Positions 1 to 8,146 of a DNA stretch of 64,000 bases are shown piece after piece. Origin of the DNA: Tistrella mobilis (GTDB lineage: Bacteria; Pseudomonadota; Alphaproteobacteria; Tistrellales; Tistrellaceae); NCBI RefSeq assembly GCF_041468085.1, contig NZ_CP121017.1, positions 4,809,501-4,873,500 of the forward strand. The letters are read 5' to 3'. Every line of letters begins with the position of its first letter. Within the stretch, counting starts at the first letter, position 1. Both the position numbers and the translations under genes were made by a program. The notes under the pieces are model-generated. The model saw only the letters and a program-made list of their open reading frames with translations. It made no database searches and was not told the origin of the DNA.

Positions 1-1592
1 CGAGCCAGATCAGCGCGCAGATCCTGAAGAAGATGAAGGAAACCGCCGAGGCCTATCTGGGTGAGACCGTCACCCAGGCGGTCATCACGGTGCCGGCCTA
101 CTTCAACGACAGCCAGCGTCAGGCGACCAAGGATGCCGGCAAGATCGCCGGACTTGAGGTCCTGCGCATCATCAACGAGCCGACGGCGGCGGCGCTCGCC
201 TATGGCCTTGAGAAGAACGACGGCAAGACCATTGCCGTCTACGACCTGGGCGGCGGCACCTTCGACGTGTCGATCCTGGAGATCGGTGACGGCGTGTTCG
301 AGGTGAAGTCGACCAATGGCGACACCTTCCTCGGCGGCGAAGACTTCGACATGCGGATCGTCGATTACCTCGCCGACGAGTTCAAGAAGGAGAACGGCAT
401 CGACCTGCGCAGCGACCGTCTGGCCCTGCAGCGGCTGAAGGAAGCCGCCGAAAAGGCCAAGATCGAGCTGTCCAGCGGCATGCAGACCGAGGTCAACCTG
501 CCCTTCATCACCGCCGACCAGACCGGGCCGAAGCATCTTGCGATCAAGGTGACCCGCGCCAAGCTGGAAGCCCTGGTGGGTGATCTGGTCGAGCGCACCA
601 TCGAGCCCTGCCGCAAGGCGCTGAAGGATGCGGGCCTCACTGCCGGTGAGATCGACGAGGTCGTGCTGGTCGGTGGCCAGACCCGCATGCCCAAGGTCAT
701 CGAGAAGGTGAAGGAGTTCTTCGGTCGCGAGCCCCATCGCGGTGTGAACCCGGACGAGGTGGTCGCCATCGGTGCCGCCATCCAGGCCGCCGTGCTGAAG
801 GGCGAGGTGAAGGACGTCCTGCTGCTCGACGTGACCCCGCTGTCGCTGGGCATCGAGACGCTGGGTGGCGTGATGACCAAGCTGATCGAGCGCAACACCA
901 CCATCCCGACCAAGAAGAGCCAGGTGTTCTCCACCGCCGACGACAACCAGACGGCGGTGACCATCCGGGTCTTCCAGGGTGAGCGCGAGATGGCGGCGGA
1001 CAACAAGCTGCTTGGCCAGTTCGATCTGGTCGGCATCCCGCCGGCGCCGCGTGGCGTGCCGCAGGTCGAGGTGACGTTCGACATCGACGCCAACGGCCTG
1101 GTAAACGTCTCGGCCAAAGACAAGGCGACCGGCAAGGAACAGGCGATCCGCATTCAGGCTTCGGGCGGCCTGTCCGATGCCGAGATCGAGCGGATGGTCA
1201 AGGAAGCCGAGGCGAATGCCGCCGAGGACAAGAAGCGCAAGGAGCTGGTCGAGGCCCGCAACCACGCCGACGGTCTGGTGCATTCGACCGAGAAGAGCCT
1301 GAAGGAGCACGGCGACAAGATCGGCGCGGAAGACCGCTCGGCGATCGAGGATGCCGTCACCGCGCTCAAGGCTGCGCTCAACGGCGATGATGCCGACGAC
1401 ATCAAGACCAAGACCGAGGCGCTGTCGATGGCGGCGATGAAGCTTGGCGAGGCGATGTACAAGGCCGGTGAGCAGGGCGATGGCCCGACCGCGTCGGGCC
1501 CGGGCGCCGGCGCCGGTGCCAGGGCGGCTGACGACGGTGTCGTCGACGCCGATTTCGAGGAAGTGAAGGACGACAAGGGCGGCCGGGCCTGA
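1..1592 (+). CDS. dnaK: DnaK (Hsp70) chaperone, 5' end outside window
   Basis: ATP-dependent cytosolic Hsp70 that binds unfolded polypeptides, working with DnaJ and GrpE. The reading frame is open from base 3, so the first part of the nucleotide-binding domain lies upstream of the window; about 530 residues remain. Visible hallmarks are [17 protein letters not shown], the [10 protein letters not shown] phosphate-binding loop, the [10 protein letters not shown] segment, and the substrate-binding domain beginning near [17 protein letters not shown]. The protein ends with a Gly/Ala-rich linker and an acidic tail ([11 protein letters not shown]), like other proteobacterial DnaK proteins. dnaJ follows on the same strand after a hairpin. 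Identity is certain; only the start is missing. Confidence 0.98.
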   Translation, partial: SQISAQILKKMKETAEAYLGETVTQAVITVPAYFNDSQRQATKDAGKIAGLEVLRIINEPTAAALAYGLEKNDGKTIAVYDLGGGTFDVSILEIGDGVFEVKSTNGDTFLGGEDFDMRIVDYLADEFKKENGIDLRSDRLALQRLKEAAEKAKIELSSGMQTEVNLPFITADQTGPKHLAIKVTRAKLEALVGDLVERTIEPCRKALKDAGLTAGEIDEVVLVGGQTRMPKVIEKVKEFFGREPHRGVNPDEVVAIGAAIQAAVLKGEVKDVLLLDVTPLSLGIETLGGVMTKLIERNTTIPTKKSQVFSTADDNQTAVTIRVFQGEREMAADNKLLGQFDLVGIPPAPRGVPQVEVTFDIDANGLVNVSAKDKATGKEQAIRIQASGGLSDAEIERMVKEAEANAAEDKKRKELVEARNHADGLVHSTEKSLKEHGDKIGAEDRSAIEDAVTALKAALNGDDADDIKTKTEALSMAAMKLGEAMYKAGEQGDGPTASGPGAGAGARAADDGVVDADFEEVKDDKGGRA

Positions 1593-1612
1593 GGCCCGCC
1601 ACCCGTTTCCGG

Positions 1613-1645
1613 GGGCGGTCGGTGCCGATAAGGCACCGGTCGCCC
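1613..1645 (+). terminator. Hairpin between dnaK and dnaJ
   Basis: A GC-rich inverted repeat follows the dnaK stop. The core is GGTGCC/GGCACC around a GATAA loop, and the arms extend to about 14 bp with two mismatched positions. CGTTTTC lies about ten bases downstream, so this is at best a partial terminator. A leaky hairpin here would give more DnaK than DnaJ from one transcript. Confidence 0.6.
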
Positions 1646-1774
1646 GCGGTCGTTTTCAGAGGGAGCTGCGCGGGGGTCCGGTTCTCGTGCGCGCGCCCAT
1701 GATCGAAGGCACCGGCAGAGGCGTCCGCCACGGCAGGCGCGCGGATGCCCCGGCTCAAGGTACAGTCCACGACC

Positions 1775-2929
1775 ATGGCGAAGGCCGATTACTACGAGAT
1801 GCTCGGCGTTGCGCGAGACGCCGATGAAGCGACGCTCAAGAAGGCGTTCCGCAAGCTGGCGATGCAGTATCATCCGGACCGTAATCCGGGTGACGCCGAA
1901 GCGGAGAAGCGCTTCAAGGAAATCAACGAGGCTTACGAGGTCCTGAAAGACCCGAAGAAGCGTCAGGCCTATGACCAGTTCGGTCATGCAGCTTTCGAGG
2001 CGGGCATGGGCGGTGGTCGCGGGGGACCGCGCGGCTTCGACTTCGGCTCGTCCTTCGCCGATGTCTTCGAGGATATCTTCGGGGAGTTCATGGGCGGTGG
2101 CCGTGGCGGCGGTCGCAGTGGCGGCGGGGCCCGCGGGGCCGATATGCGCTTCGACCTCGAAATCACGCTTGAAGATGCCTTCAACGGCAAGCAGACCGAG
2201 ATCACCGTCCCCGCTTCGGTGACCTGCGAGGTTTGTGACGGCTCTGGTGCGGCCGAAGGCACCCAGCCCGTGACCTGCCCTACCTGTAACGGCCATGGCA
2301 AGGTTCGCGCCACCCAGGGCTTCTTTACCATCGAACGCACCTGCCCCGCCTGCCATGGCGTCGGGCGGGTGATCAAGGAGCCGTGCAGGAATTGTGGCGG
2401 CGCCGGTCGTGTGCGTCGCGACAAGACGCTGGCGGTCAACATCCCGGCCGGTGTCGAGGACGGCATGCGCATTCGCCTGTCGGGCGAAGGCGAGGTCGGC
2501 GTCCGGGGTGGACCTCCGGGGGATCTCTACATCTTTCTGGCAGTGGCCCCCCATCCGGTGTTTCAGCGCGACGGTGTGGACGTGTCCTGTCGGGTGCCGA
2601 TCCCGATGACCAGGGCAGCCCTCGGCGGCACGGTCGAGGTGCCGACCCTGGAAGGTGCACGGGTGCGGCTCAACATCCCCGCGGGCACCCAGTCGGGTCA
2701 TCAGTTCCGCCTGCGTTCCAAGGGCATGCCCTCGGTTCAGGGGCGCGGCGGGCGCGGCGACATGTATGTGATCATCAATGTCGAGACGCCGGTCAATCTC
2801 TCGGCCCGCCAGCGGGAACTGCTCGAAGAATTCGAGCGCGAGGGATCGGAAGGCGGCACCTCGTCCAGTCCGCAGTCCGAGGGCTTCTTCGCCAAGGTGA
2901 AGGAGCTGTGGTCGGATCTGACCGATTGA
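1775..2929 (+). CDS. dnaJ: Chaperone protein DnaJ
   Basis: Hsp40 co-chaperone that delivers substrates to DnaK and stimulates its ATPase. The J domain is at the N-terminus ([17 protein letters not shown], with the HPD motif in YHPDRNPGD). A Gly/Phe-rich linker follows, then four zinc-binding CxxCxGxG repeats ([32 protein letters not shown]) and the two-lobed C-terminal peptide-binding region. This is the full type I architecture. An ATG at 1745 in the same frame would add ten residues ([10 protein letters not shown]) not normal for DnaJ; the ATG at 1775 gives the canonical N-terminus of 384 aa and is preferred, although its Shine-Dalgarno sequence is weak. Confidence 0.97.
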   Translation: MAKADYYEMLGVARDADEATLKKAFRKLAMQYHPDRNPGDAEAEKRFKEINEAYEVLKDPKKRQAYDQFGHAAFEAGMGGGRGGPRGFDFGSSFADVFEDIFGEFMGGGRGGGRSGGGARGADMRFDLEITLEDAFNGKQTEITVPASVTCEVCDGSGAAEGTQPVTCPTCNGHGKVRATQGFFTIERTCPACHGVGRVIKEPCRNCGGAGRVRRDKTLAVNIPAGVEDGMRIRLSGEGEVGVRGGPPGDLYIFLAVAPHPVFQRDGVDVSCRVPIPMTRAALGGTVEVPTLEGARVRLNIPAGTQSGHQFRLRSKGMPSVQGRGGRGDMYVIINVETPVNLSARQRELLEEFEREGSEGGTSSSPQSEGFFAKVKELWSDLTD

Positions 2930-2993
2930 GCCGATCTCAGCCTCGGGCGGGCCGGGATCGGCTTTCGCGGGGGCCTGAAACGCGGTAGGAAAG

Positions 2994-3029
2994 GGGCGCA
3001 GCCGTCTTGAAGCGGCTGTGCCCTTTTTT
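2994..3029 (+). terminator. Rho-independent terminator after dnaJ
   Basis: An 11-bp stem (GGGCGCAGCCG/CGGCTGTGCCC, one G-U pair) with an 8-base loop is followed directly by six T residues at 3024-3029. It closes the dnaK-dnaJ unit and leaves dapB to its own or read-through transcription. Confidence 0.93.
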
Positions 3030-3058
3030 CGTGTCGGAACTCTCGAAAGGACCGGAAG

Positions 3059-3874
3059 ATGAGCGCGAGCGGGATCGCGATCGGCGTGGTCGGCTGTGCC
3101 GGCCGGATGGGGCGCACCTTGCTGGCTGCCATCGCCACCACCCCGGGCTGCCGCATCGCCGGCGGCACCGAACGCCCCGGCAGCGATGAAATCGGCCAGG
3201 ATCTGGGCCGGTTTGCCGGTGTCGACCCGCTGGGCATCGCCGTCGGTGACGATCCGGCGGTGCTGTTCGCGGCCGCCGATGTGGTGATCGACTTCACCCG
3301 GCCCGCCGCCACCACCGCCCATGCCCGCCTGGCTGCCGGCAGCAGCACCGCCCTCGTCATCGGCACCACCGGCCTGTCGGCGGAAGACGAAGCCGTGCTG
3401 GCCGATGCTGCCCGTTCGGTGCCGATGGTCTATGCGCCGAACATGTCGCTGGGCGTCACTCTGCTGATGCATCTGGTGGAGCAGGCGGCGGCACGGCTTG
3501 ACCCGGATTACGATATCGAGATCGTCGAGATGCATCACCGCCACAAGGTCGACGCGCCCTCCGGCACCGCGCTCGGCCTGGCGCGAGCGGCTGCCCGTGG
3601 CCGCGAGGTCTCGCTCGACGATGTGGCGGATCGCGGTCGCGACGGTCTGACCGGCCCGCGCAAGCGCGGTGCCATCGGCATGGCGGCGCTGCGCGGTGGT
3701 GATGTGGTCGGTGACCATCAGGTCATCTTCGCAACCGATGGCGAGCGCCTGGAGCTGGGCCATCGTGCCTCGTCGCGCGAAACCTTCGCCCGCGGTGCGG
3801 TCAAGTCGGCACTCTGGGTTGCCGGACGGGCACCGGGGCTCTACGACATGCGCGACGTGCTGAACCTGCGCTGA
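3059..3874 (+). CDS. dapB: 4-hydroxy-tetrahydrodipicolinate reductase DapB
   Basis: Cytosolic NAD(P)H-dependent reductase of the diaminopimelate/lysine pathway, supplying peptidoglycan and lysine precursors. The N-terminal Rossmann fold carries VGCAGRMG (GxxGxxG), with DFTRPAAT and IGTTGLS further on. The catalytic and substrate-binding region is HHRHKVDAPSGTAL, the family signature, where the His pair and Lys act in catalysis. At 271 aa it is full length. A purine-rich GAAAGGACCGGAAG precedes the ATG. It lies just after the dnaJ terminator and converges with the EamA gene on the other strand, 18 bp away. Confidence 0.97.
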   Translation: MSASGIAIGVVGCAGRMGRTLLAAIATTPGCRIAGGTERPGSDEIGQDLGRFAGVDPLGIAVGDDPAVLFAAADVVIDFTRPAATTAHARLAAGSSTALVIGTTGLSAEDEAVLADAARSVPMVYAPNMSLGVTLLMHLVEQAAARLDPDYDIEIVEMHHRHKVDAPSGTALGLARAAARGREVSLDDVADRGRDGLTGPRKRGAIGMAALRGGDVVGDHQVIFATDGERLELGHRASSRETFARGAVKSALWVAGRAPGLYDMRDVLNLR

Positions 3875-3892
3875 GGCAGAAGGGCGGGGCGT

Positions 3893-4816
3893 TCAGCGTC
3901 TGCGGCGATTGGCGACTGTGATCGCCGACAGGATCAGCCCCAGCGCCAGAAAGGCGTTCAGGCTGGGCTGTTCACCCAGCAGCAGAATGCCCCACATCAC
4001 GCCGAAGGCGGGGATGAGGTAGTTGTTGAGCGCAACCAGCACCGCCCCGCCCCGTGCCATCAGCCGGTAGAACAGCAGATAGGCAAGGCCGGTACAGGCG
4101 ATGCCGAGCAGGGCGACGGCGGCCATCGCCTCCGGCGCCGGTGCCTGGGTCCAGGGCTGTTCCAGGACGGCGGCGACCGGCAGGGCCAGCACGGCCCCCG
4201 AGGTCAGGGTCGCGGTCGCCGAGACCAGCGGCGGCACATGGCGCACCCGCTCGGCATAGAGCGAGGCGACGGCATAGCAGAGGGCCGCGCCCAGGATCGC
4301 GAGTTCCCCGATCCCGCCGCCGGCCTCGGTCAGGGCCGAGGGGCCGACCAGCACGACTACGCCGGAAAAGCCGAGCGCAATACCCGCCACCCGCCCGGCG
4401 GTGATCGGGTTTTCCGCCGGTTTGGCGACTCGCGCCAGCACCAGGGTGAACAGCGGCATCGCCGCCATCAGGATCGCCGCCACCGCCGAGGGCACATGCT
4501 GCTGCCCCCAGGCGATCAGGGCGAAGGGGGCGAGATTGCCGATCGCGCCGAACACCACGAAGGGCAGCCAGTCGGCCGCCCGGGCGGGCAGGCGCAGCCC
4601 CCGAAGCTTCAGCACTGCATAAAGCGCCGCTGCTCCAAGCGCCAGCCTGCTGACCACGATGGTGAACGGCCCCATGGTCGGCAGGGCGGTCTTGATCAGC
4701 ATGAAGGATCCGCCCCACAGCGCGGCGAGCAGGATCAGGCAGCCATAATCCGCCGGTCCGAAGCCGCGCGCGGCCAGGGCACCGGCAACGCCCGCCGGGC
4801 GCACGTCATCCGACAT
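3893..4816 (-). CDS. EamA/DMT-family metabolite exporter
   Basis: Inner-membrane transporter of the drug/metabolite superfamily. It has about ten hydrophobic segments arranged as two EamA repeats, with typical phrases such as LLAALWGGSFMLIK near the start and LNNYLIPAFGVMWGILLLGEQPS near the end. The 307-aa length is usual. Two in-frame ATGs lie 6 bp apart; the GAGG at the front abuts the first (4822) but sits 6 bp before the second (4816), so 4816 is chosen. It follows phaC on the same strand after 84 bp. The substrate (amino acids, drugs or other small metabolites) cannot be told from sequence. Confidence 0.88.
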   Translation of the reverse strand: MSDDVRPAGVAGALAARGFGPADYGCLILLAALWGGSFMLIKTALPTMGPFTIVVSRLALGAAALYAVLKLRGLRLPARAADWLPFVVFGAIGNLAPFALIAWGQQHVPSAVAAILMAAMPLFTLVLARVAKPAENPITAGRVAGIALGFSGVVVLVGPSALTEAGGGIGELAILGAALCYAVASLYAERVRHVPPLVSATATLTSGAVLALPVAAVLEQPWTQAPAPEAMAAVALLGIACTGLAYLLFYRLMARGGAVLVALNNYLIPAFGVMWGILLLGEQPSLNAFLALGLILSAITVANRRRR

Positions 4817-4906
4817 CGCCATCCTCGAAGCGTTGCGGGGGAGGGGATCGCGAAAGCCGGATGATCGCGCGTGGGGTGGGTGAAGGTCAAGACAAGGGCG
4901 GAAGGA

Positions 4907-6889
4907 TCACTTCTGGAACACATAACTTCCCGGCGCCGCGCCCAGCGCCGGATAGCCCTTGTCCGGAGCGGCCATGGGCGGCGGGGCGACGGGGGCCGAG
5001 GAATGGGCGTGGAGCCAGTCGGTCCAGGCCGGCCACCATGAGCCGTCGCGGATTTCGGCGGCTGCCACCCAGGCGTCGGGGGCCTTGTAGAAGCCGTCGG
5101 CCGGGGTGGTCATGATCCGGAATTTGCGGCCCTTGTGACCGGGTTCGGAGACGATGCCGGCATTGTGGCCGCCGCCGGTGAGCACGAAGGTGACCTCGGT
5201 ATCGGCGAGCAGGTGGATCTTGTAGGCCGAGACCCAGGGGGCGACATGGTCGCGTTCCGTCCCGACTGCGAAGATCGGTGCACGGATGTCCGAGAGACTG
5301 ATCGGCTGACCGTCGACTTCGAAACGACCTGTGGCGAACTGGTTTTCGAGGAACAGCCGGCGCAGGTATTCGGAGTGCATCCGATACGGCATGCGGGTGG
5401 CATCGGCATTCCAGGCCATCAGCGCATTCATCGGCGTGCGCTGACCCATCATGTAGTCATGCACCATCCGCGACCAGATCAGGTCGTTGGAGCGCAGCAG
5501 CTGGAAGGCGCCGGCCATCTGGGTGGTGTCGAGGAAGCCCTGGGCCCACATCATGTCCTCAAGGAAGGTGACCTGGGCCTCGTCGATGAACAGGGTCAGC
5601 TCGCCCGCCTCGGTGAAATCCGCCTGGGCGGCGAAGAGGGTGACCGATCCCAGCCGCTCGTCGCCGTCGCGGGCCATGGTGGCGGCGGCGATGGTGAGCA
5701 GGGTGCCGCCCAGACAATAGCCGGTGGCATGGATGGGGTGCGGGCCGGCAATGGCCTCCACCGCATCGATCGCCGCCATCACGCCTTTCATCCGGTAGTC
5801 GTCGAAGCCGACATCCCGGTCGGCGGGGCCGGGATTGCGCCACGAGATCATGAATACGGTGAAACCCTGGGCGACCAGATACTCGGCGAGCGATTTACCG
5901 GGCTCCAGATCCAGGATGTAGTACTTCATGATCCAGGCCGGCACGATCAACACCGGTTCCGGATGCACGCTGTCGGTGGTGGGCGTGTAGCGAATCAGCT
6001 CGATCAGGTGGTTGCGGAACACCACCTCGCCCGGCGTCATGCCCATATTGCGGCCGACCGCGAAATCCTCGGTGCCGGCAGGGCCGGTGCCGGTGACCGT
6101 CCGCCACATATCGTCCCAGAAATGCAGGGCGCCGCGGACGAAATTGGCACCGCCTTCCTCGATGGTGCGGTTGATCACTTCGGGATTTGTCAGCGGATTG
6201 TTGGACGGCGAGAAGACGTCCAGCATCTGTCGGGCGGTGAACTCCATCACCTTTTCGTGCGCCGGGGTCACGCCGCGCACGCCGGTGGTGGCGTTATACC
6301 ACCACTGCTGGTTCAGCAGAAAACTCTGGTAGAGCACGTCGAAGGGCCATTGCTTCCAGGCATCGGCCCGGAAGCGGCTGTCCTGGGGCAGGGGCTCGAT
6401 GCAGGCAGGCAGCTTTGCGTGGGGTACGCCTTCAGCTTCCGCCGCATCCACCGCTCCGGCCAGATAGGCGGAGGGGAAGGGAAGGCCGGGCAGGGGGGTG
6501 TCGCCATCGGCGAACCCTGCCCGGTGGGCGATATAGCTGCCGAGGCGGGCAGCCTTGCGCATCGCCTTTTCGACCAGCTCGGCCCGCTTGCCCGGCGCAC
6601 TCGCCAGATGAACCGCCCAATCCGCCCAGGCATCGGTGAGAGAGGCGGGTGACAGCCCGCCCGTCACCCGCGCCATGGCGGCATGCACGGCGCGGTCTAC
6701 GGCCTCGCGCACGGCGGCACCGGCCATCTCGCCCGGTTCTTCGACACAGGGCCCGGTCGCGGCCGGCGGGGCGGGATCGGGGGTCTTGTGATGCAAGGGG
6801 TGATGGGCGGGCACCGGATGCTCCGCAGGCGCTGTGGCCGGCGCTGCGGGCGCGTCGACGGTGGGGTGGCGGCGGGCATCGGCATTCAT
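4907..6889 (-). CDS. phaC: Class I poly(3-hydroxyalkanoate) synthase
   Basis: Polymerises (R)-3-hydroxyacyl-CoA into storage polyester at the granule surface. The catalytic Cys is in GYCLGG (lipase-box-like), and the conserved His is in GGGHNAGIV. FQLLRSNDLIW, YNATTGVRGV and the C-terminal APGSYV are typical of class I enzymes. At 660 aa it is longer than the usual 560-600 because of a Pro/His/Ala-rich N-terminal extension of about 60 residues. The start at 6889 (MNADARRHPTV) has GAGGAG about 10 bp upstream, better than the upstream in-frame start at 6982. No phasin, phaA/phaB or phaR is adjacent, so the gene stands alone here. Confidence 0.95.
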   Translation of the reverse strand: MNADARRHPTVDAPAAPATAPAEHPVPAHHPLHHKTPDPAPPAATGPCVEEPGEMAGAAVREAVDRAVHAAMARVTGGLSPASLTDAWADWAVHLASAPGKRAELVEKAMRKAARLGSYIAHRAGFADGDTPLPGLPFPSAYLAGAVDAAEAEGVPHAKLPACIEPLPQDSRFRADAWKQWPFDVLYQSFLLNQQWWYNATTGVRGVTPAHEKVMEFTARQMLDVFSPSNNPLTNPEVINRTIEEGGANFVRGALHFWDDMWRTVTGTGPAGTEDFAVGRNMGMTPGEVVFRNHLIELIRYTPTTDSVHPEPVLIVPAWIMKYYILDLEPGKSLAEYLVAQGFTVFMISWRNPGPADRDVGFDDYRMKGVMAAIDAVEAIAGPHPIHATGYCLGGTLLTIAAATMARDGDERLGSVTLFAAQADFTEAGELTLFIDEAQVTFLEDMMWAQGFLDTTQMAGAFQLLRSNDLIWSRMVHDYMMGQRTPMNALMAWNADATRMPYRMHSEYLRRLFLENQFATGRFEVDGQPISLSDIRAPIFAVGTERDHVAPWVSAYKIHLLADTEVTFVLTGGGHNAGIVSEPGHKGRKFRIMTTPADGFYKAPDAWVAAAEIRDGSWWPAWTDWLHAHSSAPVAPPPMAAPDKGYPALGAAPGSYVFQK

Positions 6890-7165
6890 CGATCCGGCTC
6901 TCCTCGAAGATCCCCCGGGGCCTGCGGTCGGGGTGCGTGGTCCGCTATTGCAGCGCATCATCGCCTGCCTTGCCGCAGGCACCCATGATCCATGTCAATG
7001 TGTTCGCCTTTCGCGCATGCGAAAACAAGCCTGTTCCGTCACGGGCCAGGGAATGACATGATCGCCGTACAGCATGTCGGGTGCCAGTGACACACGCATG
7101 ACGATGGTCTGCCGGCGGAGACCGGCGACCCGCAGATCATGCGAAGTTCGGAGGTCCGGAAGATC

Positions 7166-8146
7166 ATGCGTATCGGACGCTGGATGGCAATCGTGATCAT
7201 CGCTGCCGTTGCCGCGGGGGCAGGGGTTATCTACTGGCGCTCGGTGACCCGCGATGCCCTGCCTGAAGGCTTTGCCCGCACCAATGGCCGGATCGAGGCC
7301 GAGCAGATCGACATCGCCACCAAGATCGCCGGCCGGCTGGCCGATATCACGGTCGAGGAAGGCGACATGGTCGAGGCCGGCCAGGTGGTCGCCCGGCTGG
7401 ACGACGTTCAGATCCGGGCCCAGCTGGCGGCGGCAGAGGCCGAGCATCGCCGGGCCATCCAGGCAAAGGCCGAGGCCGAGGCCCAGCTCGCCTATCGGCG
7501 CAGCGAACTGGTCTATGCCCGTGCGGAGCTTTCGCGCGGGGAGACGCTTGCCGCGCGTGGTCATTTCACACGCGAAGGCGTCGACCAGCGCCGGATGCAG
7601 GTCGCAACCGCCCAGGCGGCCGAAGCGGCCGCGATGGCGGCCGTCGATCAGGCGGCGGCGGCCATTGATGCGGCGGCGGCCCAGGTTGCCCAGACCCGCG
7701 CCGTTCTGGACGATACCGTGCTGACCGCACCGCGGGCGGGCCGCATCCAGTACCGCCTGGCGGTCCCGGGCGAGGTCCTGGCGGCGGGCGGGCGCATCGC
7801 CACCCTGCTCGACCTCACCGATGTTCAGATGACGATCTTCCTGCCGGCACGTGATGCCGGCCGGCTTGCCACCGGTGCCGAGGCCCGGCTGATCCTGGAT
7901 CCGGTTCCGGAATATGTCGTCCCGGCCGCCGTTTCTTTCGTTGCCGGCGAGGCCCAGTTCACACCCAAATCGGTCGAGACCCGCGACGAGCGCGATACGT
8001 TGATGTTCCGGGTGAAACTGCGCATCCCGGCGGACCTGCTCGCCGCCCATGCCGATCGGGTGAAGACCGGCGTGCGCGGCACCGCCGTGGTCCGGGTCGA
8101 TCCCGCCGCTGCCTGGCCGGCGGAGCTGGCGGTGAAACTGCCGTGA
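7166..8146 (+). CDS. HlyD/YhiI-type periplasmic adaptor of an RbbA exporter
   Basis: Membrane-fusion subunit linking an inner-membrane ABC exporter to an outer-membrane channel. One N-terminal membrane anchor (WMAIVIIAAVAAGAGVIYW) is followed by a biotinyl-lipoyl half (IATKIAGRLADITVEEGDMV), a long Ala/Glu-rich coiled coil (residues about 85-185), then the second lipoyl half (LTAPRAGRIQYRLAVPGEV) and a beta-barrel. GGAGG at 7150-7154 lies 11 bp before the ATG at 7166, so this start is preferred to 7139. Its stop overlaps the next gene's GTG (GTGA). The order adaptor, double ABC fusion, ABC-2 permease matches E. coli yhiI-rbbA-yhhJ. Confidence 0.9.
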   Translation: MRIGRWMAIVIIAAVAAGAGVIYWRSVTRDALPEGFARTNGRIEAEQIDIATKIAGRLADITVEEGDMVEAGQVVARLDDVQIRAQLAAAEAEHRRAIQAKAEAEAQLAYRRSELVYARAELSRGETLAARGHFTREGVDQRRMQVATAQAAEAAAMAAVDQAAAAIDAAAAQVAQTRAVLDDTVLTAPRAGRIQYRLAVPGEVLAAGGRIATLLDLTDVQMTIFLPARDAGRLATGAEARLILDPVPEYVVPAAVSFVAGEAQFTPKSVETRDERDTLMFRVKLRIPADLLAAHADRVKTGVRGTAVVRVDPAAAWPAELAVKLP

